Shown here one piece after another: positions 45,120 through 52,986 of a stretch of DNA of 53,495 nucleotides; the stretch's first letter is position 1, and each line of letters starts with the position of its first letter. This stretch comes from Burkholderiaceae bacterium (GTDB taxonomy: Bacteria; Pseudomonadota; Gammaproteobacteria; Burkholderiales; Burkholderiaceae_E): contig JAHBZV010000017.1 of the NCBI GenBank assembly GCA_019635275.1, positions 1 through 53,495 on the forward strand, in the 5' to 3' direction. The translations under genes were made by a program, and so were the position numbers. The notes beneath the pieces are model-generated. The model saw only the letters and a list, made by a program, of their open reading frames with translations. It was not told the DNA's origin and made no database searches.

Positions 45120-46366
45120 ACCAGAACCTCCGCCGGAGCGGGGTGGCTCAGGAACGCCGTCGGACTGGCGGTCAGCCCATAGGCGCCCGACTGGAACACG
45201 GCGACCAGGTCGCCGGGCTCCGCGTGCGCAAGCGGCATCCGTTCGGCCAGCACGTCGAGCGGCGTGCACAACGGACCCACCACGGTCTGCACCTCGTCGG
45301 CAGGCGCGTCGATCCGGTTGGCCACCGCCACCGGGTAGTTCTTGCGCAGCACCTGCCCGAAGTTGCCCGAGGCGGCCAGGTGGTGGTGCAGACCTCCATC
45401 GGTGACGAGGAACACCTGCCCGCACGATTCCTTCCGGTCGAGCACGCGGCACACGTACAGACCCGCATGCGCAACGAGATAGCGGCCGAGCTCGATCACC
45501 AGCGGCGCGCCGAGGTCGGCGCCGGCGCGTTCGGACAGACGATGCAGGTTCTCGGCAATCGGCGAGAGATCCAGTTCCGCCTCGCCGGGGAAGTAGGGCA
45601 CGCCCAGCCCTCCCCCCAGGTTGAGCCAGTCGACGGGGCCTCCCCATTGGCGCAACAGCGAAAGCCCCAACTCGTAGGTCTTGCGCTGCGCATCGACGAT
45701 CGCGTCGGCACGCAGGTTCTGCGAGCCCCCGAAAATGTGCAGGCCGCTCAGGTGAACGCCACTCTCGCGCACCCGATCGAGCACCTCGGGCACCCGCGCC
45801 TCGTCGATGCCGAACGGCTTGGGGCCGCCCCCCATCTTCATGCCGGACGACTTCAGCTCGAACGCCGGGTTGACGCGCACGGCCACGCGCGGCAACACGC
45901 CGAGCGCCGCGCCCGCCTGGACCGCCTGCTCCAGTTGCAGCGCCGATTCCACCGTGACGGTGATTCCGGCCGCCACCGCCCTGCGGATCTCGGCCGCCGA
46001 CTTGCCCGGCCCGGCGAAGCTCACCCGCTCCGGTGCAACCCCGGCATCGAGCGCCACCGCCATCTCCTGCGCCGACGCCACGTCCAGGCCGTCGGTCAGG
46101 CCCGCGAGGTGCTGGACCACGGCCGGCATCGGATTGGCCTTGATCGCGTAATGCAGGTGCATCGCCCGCGGCAGCGCGGCGCGAAGCGACGCCACGCGCG
46201 CGCCGATCGCCTGGCGGTCATAGACATAGAACGGCGTGCGACCGACCCGCTCGGCGAGCCGGCTCACCGGGATGCCGCCGGGCGCGATCTCGCCGCCGAC
46301 GACCGCGAAGAACGCGTTCGGCGCATGCTGGGCAAAGCGGATCTCCGCCGTCTTGCGTGCGCTCAT
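45116..46366 (-). CDS. PLP-dependent decarboxylase, exosortase A-associated (fold III, BtrK-like)
   Basis: A 416-residue fold-type III enzyme related to diaminopimelate and ornithine decarboxylases. The PLP lysine is Lys76 in HYAIKANPMP, the phosphate-binding glycines are in WLNLGGGLGVPY, and the cysteine donated across the dimer is Cys367 in GPLCTPLD. This is the decarboxylase family linked to exosortase A systems; the closest characterised functional relative I know is BtrK, which decarboxylates glutamate bound to an acyl carrier protein. An ACP gene lies 1.7 kb away. The ATG overlaps the ligase stop (ATGA). The substrate amino acid cannot be read from sequence. Confidence 0.9.
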   Translation of the reverse strand: MSARKTAEIRFAQHAPNAFFAVVGGEIAPGGIPVSRLAERVGRTPFYVYDRQAIGARVASLRAALPRAMHLHYAIKANPMPAVVQHLAGLTDGLDVASAQEMAVALDAGVAPERVSFAGPGKSAAEIRRAVAAGITVTVESALQLEQAVQAGAALGVLPRVAVRVNPAFELKSSGMKMGGGPKPFGIDEARVPEVLDRVRESGVHLSGLHIFGGSQNLRADAIVDAQRKTYELGLSLLRQWGGPVDWLNLGGGLGVPYFPGEAELDLSPIAENLHRLSERAGADLGAPLVIELGRYLVAHAGLYVCRVLDRKESCGQVFLVTDGGLHHHLAASGNFGQVLRKNYPVAVANRIDAPADEVQTVVGPLCTPLDVLAERMPLAHAEPGDLVAVFQSGAYGLTASPTAFLSHPAPAEVLV

Positions 46367-47949
46367 TGCGCCCCCGAAAACAGCCCGGCTCGCTCGCCGG
46401 CCAGCGTCTTGCGATCGATCTTGCCGTTGGCGTTGCGCGGCAGCGCGCCCGCAAGCCAATCGACGTGCTGCGGCAGCATGAATGCGGGCAGCTGCGCCTT
46501 GCAGGCGTCGAGCAAGGCCTTCGTGTCGGCCGCTCGGCCCTCGGCCGGCTGCGCGACCAGCACGATCGCCTGTCCGAGCGCGGGGTGCTCGACGCCGAAC
46601 GCGGCCACCTCGGCCACCAGCCCCGAGCGGTAGATCACCTCCTCGATCTCGGTCGGGCTTACCCGATACCCCGACGTCTTGATCATCTCGTCGCGGCGGC
46701 TCACGAAGTAGAGGAACCCCTCCTCGTCGCGCTTGACGGTATCGCCCGACCACACGGCCAGTTCGGTCAGCACCAGCTCCTTCGGCTGCCCCGGCAGCGG
46801 CTTGAAGCGCTCGGCGGTTTTCTCTGGGTCGTTCCAGTAGCCCATCGAGACCAGCGCCCCGCGATGCACCAGCTCGCCGGGCTCGCCCGGTGCACACTCG
46901 CTGCCGTCCTCGCGCACGACGAGGATCTCGGCATTCGGAATCGCCTTGCCCATCGACGTCGGCCGGCGATCGACCTCTTCGGGCGGCAGGTAGGTGGAGC
47001 GAAAGGCCTCCGTGAGCCCGTACATCAGGTACGGCCTGGCGCGCGGCACGCGCCGGCGCAGCTCGGCCAGGGTGGCCGTGGGCATCGCGCCGCCCGAATT
47101 GGTGAAGTAGCGCAGGTGCTCGCCGATCGACGCGGGCCAATCGAGCGCCGCCAGCTGGATCCACAGCGGCGGAACGGCCGCCAGACCGGTGATGCGCTCG
47201 CGCACGAGCGCGCGAATCACATCCTGCGGCAGCAGGTAGTTGTGCAGCACCGCCGTCGCCCCGACCAGGAACGCGGTGGTGAGCTGCGACAGGCCATAGT
47301 CGAACGACAGCGGCAGCACCGCGAGGATGCGGTCGTCCGGGGTGTTCTCGAGGTAGGTCGAGACGCTGCGCGCGCCCTCGACGATGTTGCGATGCGACAA
47401 CACCACGCCCTTCGGCTTGCCGGTGCTGCCGGAGGTGTACAGGATGCCCGCCATGTCGACGTCGATCACCCGGTGGGGGCGCGCCGAACGGTCGGCCGCG
47501 GCCATCAGCGCCTCCCAGCCGAGCACCTGGGTGGCACCGGTCGGCGCACCGGCCGTCTCGCCACCGCCCACGACGACGATGTGACGCAGGTCGGGGCACT
47601 GCGCGAGCAGCGGGGCGAAGCCGGCCACGCGCGGTGCGTTGGTGACCAGCACCTCGACGTTGCAGTCGCGCGCGATGTACGCTGCCTGCTCGGGCTTGAG
47701 CAGCGGATTGATCGGCACGAACACGCAGCCGGCGCGAGCCGTGCCGAAGATCGCGACGACCGTCTCGATGCGCTTCTCGATCCAGATGCCGACCCGGGCC
47801 GCGCGCGGCAGGCGTAGCGCCGCCAGGGCGGCGGCGAAGGTCTCGATGGCGGCGGCGAGTTGATCGTAGGTCTCGGCCTGATCCTGCAAACGCAGCGCAA
47901 CGCCGGCCGGACGTTGGCGCGCCGAATGTATGATTAAATCAGCGAGCAC
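46363..47949 (-). CDS. AMP-forming acyl-CoA/ACP ligase, exosortase A-associated
   Basis: A 528-residue ANL-family adenylating enzyme. The ATP-binding P-loop is YTSGSTGKPKG (171-181), YGLTEAF is the A5-type motif, KTSGYRVSP the A8 hinge, and NANGKIDRKTL near the end carries the catalytic lysine. It activates a carboxylic acid as an adenylate and passes it to a thiol, probably the phosphopantetheine of the ACP encoded divergently 134 bp away. The start is GTG 47949 with GAGGGG 5 bp upstream. It is the first gene of the long minus-strand operon ending at 38687. Confidence 0.9.
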   Translation of the reverse strand: MLADLIIHSARQRPAGVALRLQDQAETYDQLAAAIETFAAALAALRLPRAARVGIWIEKRIETVVAIFGTARAGCVFVPINPLLKPEQAAYIARDCNVEVLVTNAPRVAGFAPLLAQCPDLRHIVVVGGGETAGAPTGATQVLGWEALMAAADRSARPHRVIDVDMAGILYTSGSTGKPKGVVLSHRNIVEGARSVSTYLENTPDDRILAVLPLSFDYGLSQLTTAFLVGATAVLHNYLLPQDVIRALVRERITGLAAVPPLWIQLAALDWPASIGEHLRYFTNSGGAMPTATLAELRRRVPRARPYLMYGLTEAFRSTYLPPEEVDRRPTSMGKAIPNAEILVVREDGSECAPGEPGELVHRGALVSMGYWNDPEKTAERFKPLPGQPKELVLTELAVWSGDTVKRDEEGFLYFVSRRDEMIKTSGYRVSPTEIEEVIYRSGLVAEVAAFGVEHPALGQAIVLVAQPAEGRAADTKALLDACKAQLPAFMLPQHVDWLAGALPRNANGKIDRKTLAGERAGLFSGAQ

Positions 47950-48047
47950 ACGGACCCCTCGAGGAACCTCCTGATGACCGACGAGGATACCGTGAACGAG
48001 ACGCCTGGAACGTTAGTTTTCGCACCATCCGACGAGGGGACGACCGC

Positions 48048-48053
48048 TAGAAT
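48048..48053 (+). promoter_or_regulatory. Candidate -10 element before the ACP gene
   Basis: TAGAAT is a 5/6 match to TATAAT, 30 bp before the ACP ATG in the 134-bp divergent gap. It is embedded in GCTAGAATC, a string that occurs again at 51459-51467 in front of another gene start. No convincing -35 is present at 16-18 bp. A TGGAACG (about 48006-48012) resembles a sigma-54 -24 element, but the GC of a -12 element is misplaced. Confidence 0.35.
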
Positions 48054-48083
48054 CGAGCGGCATTCAAACGGCGACTTGACGCA

Positions 48084-48335
48084 ATGAACCACGCAGATGC
48101 CCTGAGGAAAATCCTCTCGTCACAACTCGGAAGCGCCTATCCGCCAACGTACTTCAGGGACGAGACTGAATTGCTCGGCCACGTGCCTGAACTCGACTCG
48201 ATGGCGGTGGTCGGCGTCTTGACTGCCATCGAGGACGAAATGGGCATCATCATCGGCGACGACGAGATCAGCGCGGATGCCTTCGCGACCTTTGGCAGCC
48301 TGCTGGAGTTCGTCCAGGCGAAAGTGCCAGGCTAG
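48084..48335 (+). CDS. Acyl carrier protein
   Basis: An 83-residue acidic four-helix carrier protein. The phosphopantetheine site is Ser39 in PELDSMAVVGVLTAIE, with the conserved D-S pair, and the C-terminal half has ISADAFATFGSLLEFVQ as expected of helix IV. It is distinct from the fatty-acid AcpP in sequence and by its position next to an AMP ligase, a decarboxylase and a GNAT transferase; it probably carries an amino-acid-derived acyl group. It is divergent from the ligase and is followed by the TPR protein after 9 bp. Confidence 0.9.
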   Translation: MNHADALRKILSSQLGSAYPPTYFRDETELLGHVPELDSMAVVGVLTAIEDEMGIIIGDDEISADAFATFGSLLEFVQAKVPG

Positions 48336-48344
48336 AGCTGTACC

Positions 48345-49007
48345 ATGCGAACGCGTCTTTCGCGCTGGTCGCCCCTCATCGCAGCTGGCCTTGTGTATGC
48401 ATCGGCCAGTTCTCTAGCAGCGGCGCAAACGATCGTACCCGACAGCGCCGGCGGCCTCGGACTCTGCGGACCGCTGGAGAACAGCTTTGGCCCGTTCGAC
48501 TATCGGACGGCGACCAAAGAGCAGAAGTCGATCGTTGAACGCTACCACTTCACGCCTGCCGTCGAGACACTGCGCTCAGGATCCACCGGATCGATCGGCT
48601 CGGACCTCGACTACACGTTGCGCGCGTTTCCCAACCACCTCAGGGCGCTGTCCGCCCTCAGCCGGTACTCGCAACGCGTGGGCCAGACCCGGATTGCGGG
48701 CGCCCATTACCCGGTCGAGTGCTACTTCGACCGTGCAATCCGCTTCACGCCGGATGACCCGCAGGTTCGGGTCCTCTACGGCTTCTACCTGATGAAGCAG
48801 AAACGCGTGAAGGAGGCCCGGACGCAGTTGAGCGCGGCCGAGGGTGCGGGTCACGACGACCCTCAGGTCGCCTACAACCTCGGCCTCGCATATCTCGAAC
48901 TCGGCGACTACGACCGGTCCGTGATCTTTGCGAAGAAGGCCTACGCCGGCGGAATTTCGTTTCCAGGCCTGCGCAACAGGCTGACCGCCGCCGGCAAGTG
49001 GAAGTGA
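48345..49007 (+). CDS. Secreted TPR-repeat protein of unknown function
   Basis: A 220-residue exported protein. The signal peptide (about 1-28, ending ASSLAAAQ) is followed by a distinctive segment with GLGLCGPLENSFGPFDYR (about 37-54), and the C-terminal half has two to three TPR-like helical pairs (AIRFTPDDPQVRVLYGFYL, AYNLGLAYLELGDYDRSV). Two cysteines (Cys in LCGP and in VECYFD) could form a disulfide in the periplasm. Its gene lies 9 bp after the ACP gene and 31 bp before a GNAT gene, so it is probably co-transcribed with them. I do not know a function for it. Confidence 0.8.
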   Translation: MRTRLSRWSPLIAAGLVYASASSLAAAQTIVPDSAGGLGLCGPLENSFGPFDYRTATKEQKSIVERYHFTPAVETLRSGSTGSIGSDLDYTLRAFPNHLRALSALSRYSQRVGQTRIAGAHYPVECYFDRAIRFTPDDPQVRVLYGFYLMKQKRVKEARTQLSAAEGAGHDDPQVAYNLGLAYLELGDYDRSVIFAKKAYAGGISFPGLRNRLTAAGKWK

Positions 49008-49038
49008 GCCGGCGACACACCGGGCCCTCTCGCTGATC

Positions 49039-49719
49039 ATGCCGCAGTTCGTCGGCGATTTGCGCCGGATGGGGTTCGTCAACTGGTTCGCCTATGCAGC
49101 GGACCGGGCGCTGGAGAAGGCCTCCGGCGGGTGGATCAGAGCCAGGGCGCTTTGGTTCTATGCGCAGCCTGTCGACCTCATCCCGCAGACAACGACGCGG
49201 CCGGGCGACCGCATCAGCACGACGGTGGTTTCGCGCGCGGAGTTGCCGGAAGGCGCATTCGGCCGTCCGCACGGCGCCTTCGCCAAGCGCTTCGATCAGG
49301 GATCGATCTGCATTGCAGCGCGCAGAGACTCGGAACTGATCGGATTCATGTGGCTTCAATTCGACGAACTGCGCGAACAACTCTTCCGCTGCGACTTCAT
49401 CCCCTGCCCACACGGCCGCGCGGCATGGGATTTCGACCTGTACGTCGCGCCGGAGCTTCGATTGAGCAAAGCCTTCGCTCGCCTTTGGAGCCATGCACGA
49501 AGCTACTTGTGCGAGCGAGGCATCGAGACGACCATCAGCTGGATCGCGTTCGACAACGACGCCTCCCAGCGGGCCCATCGCCGAATGGGCGCCAAACGAG
49601 TGGGATGGGCGATCGTATTGACGGCCGGATCAGCGCGGGTCGTGCTGTCCACTGCACGACCGTACCTCAGCGCCGGACTGAAGGATTCGAGAACGCGGCT
49701 GTTCGTCGATTCGTCCTGA
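49039..49719 (+). CDS. GNAT-family N-acyltransferase
   Basis: A 226-residue cytosolic protein with a GNAT-like core: a strand-turn SELIGFMWLQFDELRE, the region DFDLYVAPELRLSKAFARLW where acyl-CoA or acyl-ACP would bind, and the terminal ISWIAFDNDASQRAHRRMGAKRVGW, which is the typical Asn/Arg-rich end of the fold. Acceptor and donor are unknown. Its place directly after the ACP gene makes transfer of the ACP-bound acyl group to an amino sugar an attractive hypothesis. The N-terminal 60 residues are basic and not part of the core. It converges on the lipoprotein gene with 32 bp between. Confidence 0.75.
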   Translation: MPQFVGDLRRMGFVNWFAYAADRALEKASGGWIRARALWFYAQPVDLIPQTTTRPGDRISTTVVSRAELPEGAFGRPHGAFAKRFDQGSICIAARRDSELIGFMWLQFDELREQLFRCDFIPCPHGRAAWDFDLYVAPELRLSKAFARLWSHARSYLCERGIETTISWIAFDNDASQRAHRRMGAKRVGWAIVLTAGSARVVLSTARPYLSAGLKDSRTRLFVDSS

Positions 49720-49751
49720 CGCTCGGGTACGATGCCAGGCGTACGCGGCCG

Positions 49752-51146
49752 CTATTCCACCGCCAGGAACCAGATCCCCGAGCCTGATCGCGGATAGTAG
49801 GCGTAGCCGCCGAGATTCGGGAGCCGCTGCCAACGCGACTGCACGCCATTCGCCGCGTCCGGCACCGATGCGCCGCCAGTCGTGCTGACCTGAGTCACCG
49901 CGTAGGTATCGGGATCGATCGAGTACACCTTGTCCGACGAGGCCGTCTTCAGCAGGAATCGCCCGATCTTCGCCTCGTACCACGCATAGTGATAGTTCTG
50001 AGCCGTGATGTCGCCCGCGGCACCCGAGAACGAGATCCTCGACATCGCGTTTGAAGCGACGTCGTAGACGAGCCCGCCCGCAGGCACGCGATAGGCGTCA
50101 CCGAAGAACACCACCCTGTTACGCACTGGATCGACCGCGCAGGCCCGTGCATACACGGCGGTCGAATTCTCCGGCCACGCGGCAACCGACGTGTAGGCGC
50201 CCGAAGACGGATCGAATCGCTTCAGGCCAGCGGGCGTCGCGACGTAGACCTCCTCGGTGTTCGGGTTCTTGCAGACAGGCGCACCCGTCGCCCCCCCACG
50301 CGGTGCCGCGTCCGGCCAGGTGCCAGCCGCATGCCAATCTCCGCTCGCTATCGAGAACGCGTCGGTCTTCCAGTTGCTCTCGTTTCCGGTGCCCCAGAGC
50401 GAGCCCGCGCCGAACTTGAAGATAGCGTTCCTGCTCGCGATGAACTGCAGCGCGTAATAGGTATGCGTCGAAGCGGGCCGCCCGTCCAGGTAGTAATCGT
50501 AGAAGGCGCCCTTCGTGTAATCCGACGCCGCGATGCTCGCCGCCGCCGTCGGCGCGCGCAGCATGCGCCACGCCGCCGTCTCTCCGGAGAGGTCGAGTTC
50601 GACCACTTCGTTGCCCGAATAGTCGGCGTGGCCGCCGTTGGCCGCCGAGTAGAGGCGGTTGGTTCGGGTGTCGGCCGCGAGTCCGTTCCAGGCGTCGATT
50701 CGGGCCGACAGCGCGCCCGGCACGGCAGGGCTCGGCACCACGGTCGACAAATCGGTGCCCGGAATCTGCTTCCATTGCCAACGGCTCAGCGCCTTGCGCC
50801 ACGCCGGCCACGTGGCACTGGCCGAGGGTTCGCCGCCGATCACGGGCAGCGCGCTGGGATCGTAGGGGGCCACCGTCGTCGGCAGGCTCGGCGTCGTGCC
50901 GGTCGTGGTGCCTCCGGTCGAGGTGCTGGTCGGCGTCTTCGTCGGAAGCACGCCGGTTTCCGTGGTCGTCCCGGTCGTCGGCGTCGTGCCGCTGGTGCTG
51001 TCCATCGGCTTCGTGGTCGCTTCCGAGGCCAGCCTGAGGTCGCTGGTACCAGTCGCGGTCGGATCGGTGCCGCTGCCATCCGATCCGCAACCGGCCAACA
51101 CGAGAGCCAGGCAGCCAACGACGAATCCGAGTTTGCGATCAAGCAT
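49752..51146 (-). CDS. Kelch-like beta-propeller lipoprotein with Thr/Gly-rich linker
   Basis: A 464-residue lipoprotein. The lipobox is LVLAGC with the lipidated cysteine at residue 20. A linker of about 80 residues (about 25-105) consists largely of Thr, Gly, Ser and Pro with TTTGTTP-like units. The rest looks like a kelch or galactose-oxidase-type propeller: NGLAADTRTNRLYSAANGGHAD-type text including NGGHADYSGNEVVELDL, VVFFGDAYRVPAGGLVYD and a final FLAVE. It is probably on the cell surface or in the periplasm; no catalytic residues were recognised. ATG 51146 is chosen for the lipoprotein signal; AGGTG precedes it. No partner gene is on the same strand nearby. Confidence 0.82.
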   Translation of the reverse strand: MLDRKLGFVVGCLALVLAGCGSDGSGTDPTATGTSDLRLASEATTKPMDSTSGTTPTTGTTTETGVLPTKTPTSTSTGGTTTGTTPSLPTTVAPYDPSALPVIGGEPSASATWPAWRKALSRWQWKQIPGTDLSTVVPSPAVPGALSARIDAWNGLAADTRTNRLYSAANGGHADYSGNEVVELDLSGETAAWRMLRAPTAAASIAASDYTKGAFYDYYLDGRPASTHTYYALQFIASRNAIFKFGAGSLWGTGNESNWKTDAFSIASGDWHAAGTWPDAAPRGGATGAPVCKNPNTEEVYVATPAGLKRFDPSSGAYTSVAAWPENSTAVYARACAVDPVRNRVVFFGDAYRVPAGGLVYDVASNAMSRISFSGAAGDITAQNYHYAWYEAKIGRFLLKTASSDKVYSIDPDTYAVTQVSTTGGASVPDAANGVQSRWQRLPNLGGYAYYPRSGSGIWFLAVE

Positions 51147-51475
51147 GAGGCACCTGCTTTGCGAAGATGGCGACGTACCCGGGACGGGGATGCTCGCGAA
51201 TCGAGGCACGGACCCCGCCCGGAGGGCATTGGAGCGCGGAAAAAGTCACAGTCGCAGGCTGATTCAGCCACGCGGCGTCGCCGGCGCGACGAATGGTACG
51301 CTCGACTACCGCGACTCCCATGACTTCCCGATCGCTCCTCGCGTGAGCCCGGCCGCAATGCTACCGGGTTGCGGGGCGGATGATTGCACCGCAGCCTCGG
51401 GAATCCCCTTGGATATTCTGACGATCTTGTCAAGCCATTCTGGCCGAGGGCCCGGACGCTAGAATCCGACCCATC
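51147..51475. other. 329-bp divergent intergenic region
   Basis: No gene is seen between the propeller lipoprotein and the next glycosyltransferase. It contains a 6-bp stem (51276-51291), TAGAAT (51460-51465) inside GCTAGAATC just 10 bp before the glycosyltransferase GTG, and a GG-N10-GC arrangement ending in TTGCA (51374-51388) that could be a weak sigma-54 site. None is certain. Confidence 0.4.
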
Positions 51476-52714
51476 GTGCACCCCGTCCTGCTCATCGCCT
51501 ACCACTTCCCGCCCCTGTCCGGCAGCAGCGGCCTGCAACGCACACTGCGTTTTGCCCAGTACTTGCCCGAGTTCGGCTGGGGGCCGATCGTCCTGACGGT
51601 GCGCCCGGACGCCTATGAGCAGACCGACGAGCGCTCGCTGGCTCAGGTGCCTGCCGGCTGCGAGGTGGTGCGCACGCGCTGCCTGGACGCCGGGCGTCAC
51701 CTGTCGATCATGGGTCGCTACCCGGCCTTCGCTGCGCTGCCCGATCGCTGGGCGAGCTGGCACCTGTGGGCCGTGCGTGCCGGCCAGCGCCTGGCGCGCG
51801 AAAGAGGGGTACGGGCGATCTGGAGCACGTACCCGATCGCTACGGCACACAAGATCGGCGCCACGCTGGCTCGACGCACCGGCCTGCCGTGGATCGCGGA
51901 CTTCCGCGATCCGATGGCGCAGGAGGGATACCCTGCGGACCCGCGGCGCTGGCAGGCCTTCAAGCGGATCGAGGAGGCGGCAGCCGCGCAGGCTTCGCGC
52001 CTGGTGTTCGTCTCGCCGTCGGCGCTCGAGCTCTATCGCGATCGTTATCCCGGCACGCCGCCCGAGCACATGGTGCTCATCGAGAACGGCTACGACGAGT
52101 CGTCGTTCGATGGGCTGCCCGCAGTCGCGGCAAGGGGGCAGCACGAACCGCCGGTGCTGCTGCACAGCGGCATCGTCTATCCGTCCGAGCGAGACCCGCG
52201 CGCACTTTTCGAAGCCTTGGCCCGCCTCGCGAAAGACCATCGGATCGAGCCGGGCGACTTCGTCATTCGTTTCCGCGCGTCGGTGCACGAGGCCCTGCTG
52301 CGGACGCTGGCCGACCAGCATGGCGTCTCGGCCTACGTGGATATCCAGCCCGCGATCGCCTACCGCGAGGCCTTGAGCGAGATGCTCGGCGCCGACGCGC
52401 TGCTGGTCATGCAGGGCGCCAACTGCAACGAGCAGATCCCGGCCAAGCTCTACGAGTACCTGCGCGCCGGCCGCCCGATCTTCGGCCTGGCCGAGCCGGC
52501 CGGAGACACGGGGCGCACGCTGACCGACCTCGGATATCCGTTCGTGACGCCTCTGGAGTCGGCCGAGGCGATCGAGCGCGGGCTGCCGGCCTTCCTGCAG
52601 GCGCTCCGCGCGGGAGCGCTGCCGGTCGCCCGGCGCGACGTCGTCGACCGCTACTCTCGGCGCGCACTCACCGGACGCTTCGCCGCGCTGCTCGACCAGG
52701 TGACCGCGGCGTGA
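51476..52714 (+). CDS. GT4-like glycosyltransferase
   Basis: A 412-residue GT-B transferase. It starts HPVLLIAYHFPPLSGSSG, with the typical FPP(x)GG-like turn, followed by GLPWIADFRDPM and a donor half with VLLHSGIVYPSERDPRALF and QIPAKLYEYLRAGRPIFGL. The P-x-KLYEYLRAG motif is the usual E-containing signature of this group. The start is GTG 51476 without a strong ribosome binding site; no alternative lies close by. It may belong to a second operon of the same locus. The sugar is unknown. Confidence 0.87.
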   Translation: MHPVLLIAYHFPPLSGSSGLQRTLRFAQYLPEFGWGPIVLTVRPDAYEQTDERSLAQVPAGCEVVRTRCLDAGRHLSIMGRYPAFAALPDRWASWHLWAVRAGQRLARERGVRAIWSTYPIATAHKIGATLARRTGLPWIADFRDPMAQEGYPADPRRWQAFKRIEEAAAAQASRLVFVSPSALELYRDRYPGTPPEHMVLIENGYDESSFDGLPAVAARGQHEPPVLLHSGIVYPSERDPRALFEALARLAKDHRIEPGDFVIRFRASVHEALLRTLADQHGVSAYVDIQPAIAYREALSEMLGADALLVMQGANCNEQIPAKLYEYLRAGRPIFGLAEPAGDTGRTLTDLGYPFVTPLESAEAIERGLPAFLQALRAGALPVARRDVVDRYSRRALTGRFAALLDQVTAA

Positions 52715-52986
52715 AGCCATCGCCGCCCGACTGGTTGGCGGCCCGATGACGACTTCGTCAGATTCTGTGCCGGGGGGGCCTGCGACGGCCTCTGTATATT
52801 CCCGGCCAACGATCTGACCGCTAACACACCGGCCGCCCGACGACCGTGACCTTCTTCCCCCGCCCCGCGCCTTCGCCGCCACTCATCGACCGCCGCTGGC
52901 CTTCCGTCCAGCCCGCCACTGACCGCATCGCGGCGCCCCCGGAGAATCGGCCGGGCGCTTTCTCCCATCTCTTCACCGAGCCGCAC
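52715..52986 (+). promoter_or_regulatory. 272-bp gap with a candidate promoter for the following lipoprotein
   Basis: No gene is seen. The best plus-strand promoter element is TATATT at 52795-52800, preceded by TG, the only AT-rich run in the gap; a -35 is not visible (a run of seven G's lies at the expected place). This would leave a leader of about 180 bp before the next ATG. Confidence 0.3.

Noticed and set aside
44990-46633. A 547-codon plus-strand frame opposite the decarboxylase and asparagine-synthase-like genes
   Set aside because: It is antisense to genes with intact catalytic motifs and shows no recognisable domain.
48006-48025. TGGAACG as a -24 element before the ACP gene
   Set aside because: The nearest GC is 13 bases after GG; sigma-54 sites do not tolerate that spacing.
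50900-51000. Repeated ACG/TCG-rich stretch considered as a tandem DNA repeat
   Set aside because: It is the degenerate coding sequence of the Thr/Gly-rich linker of the lipoprotein; units are not regular at DNA level.
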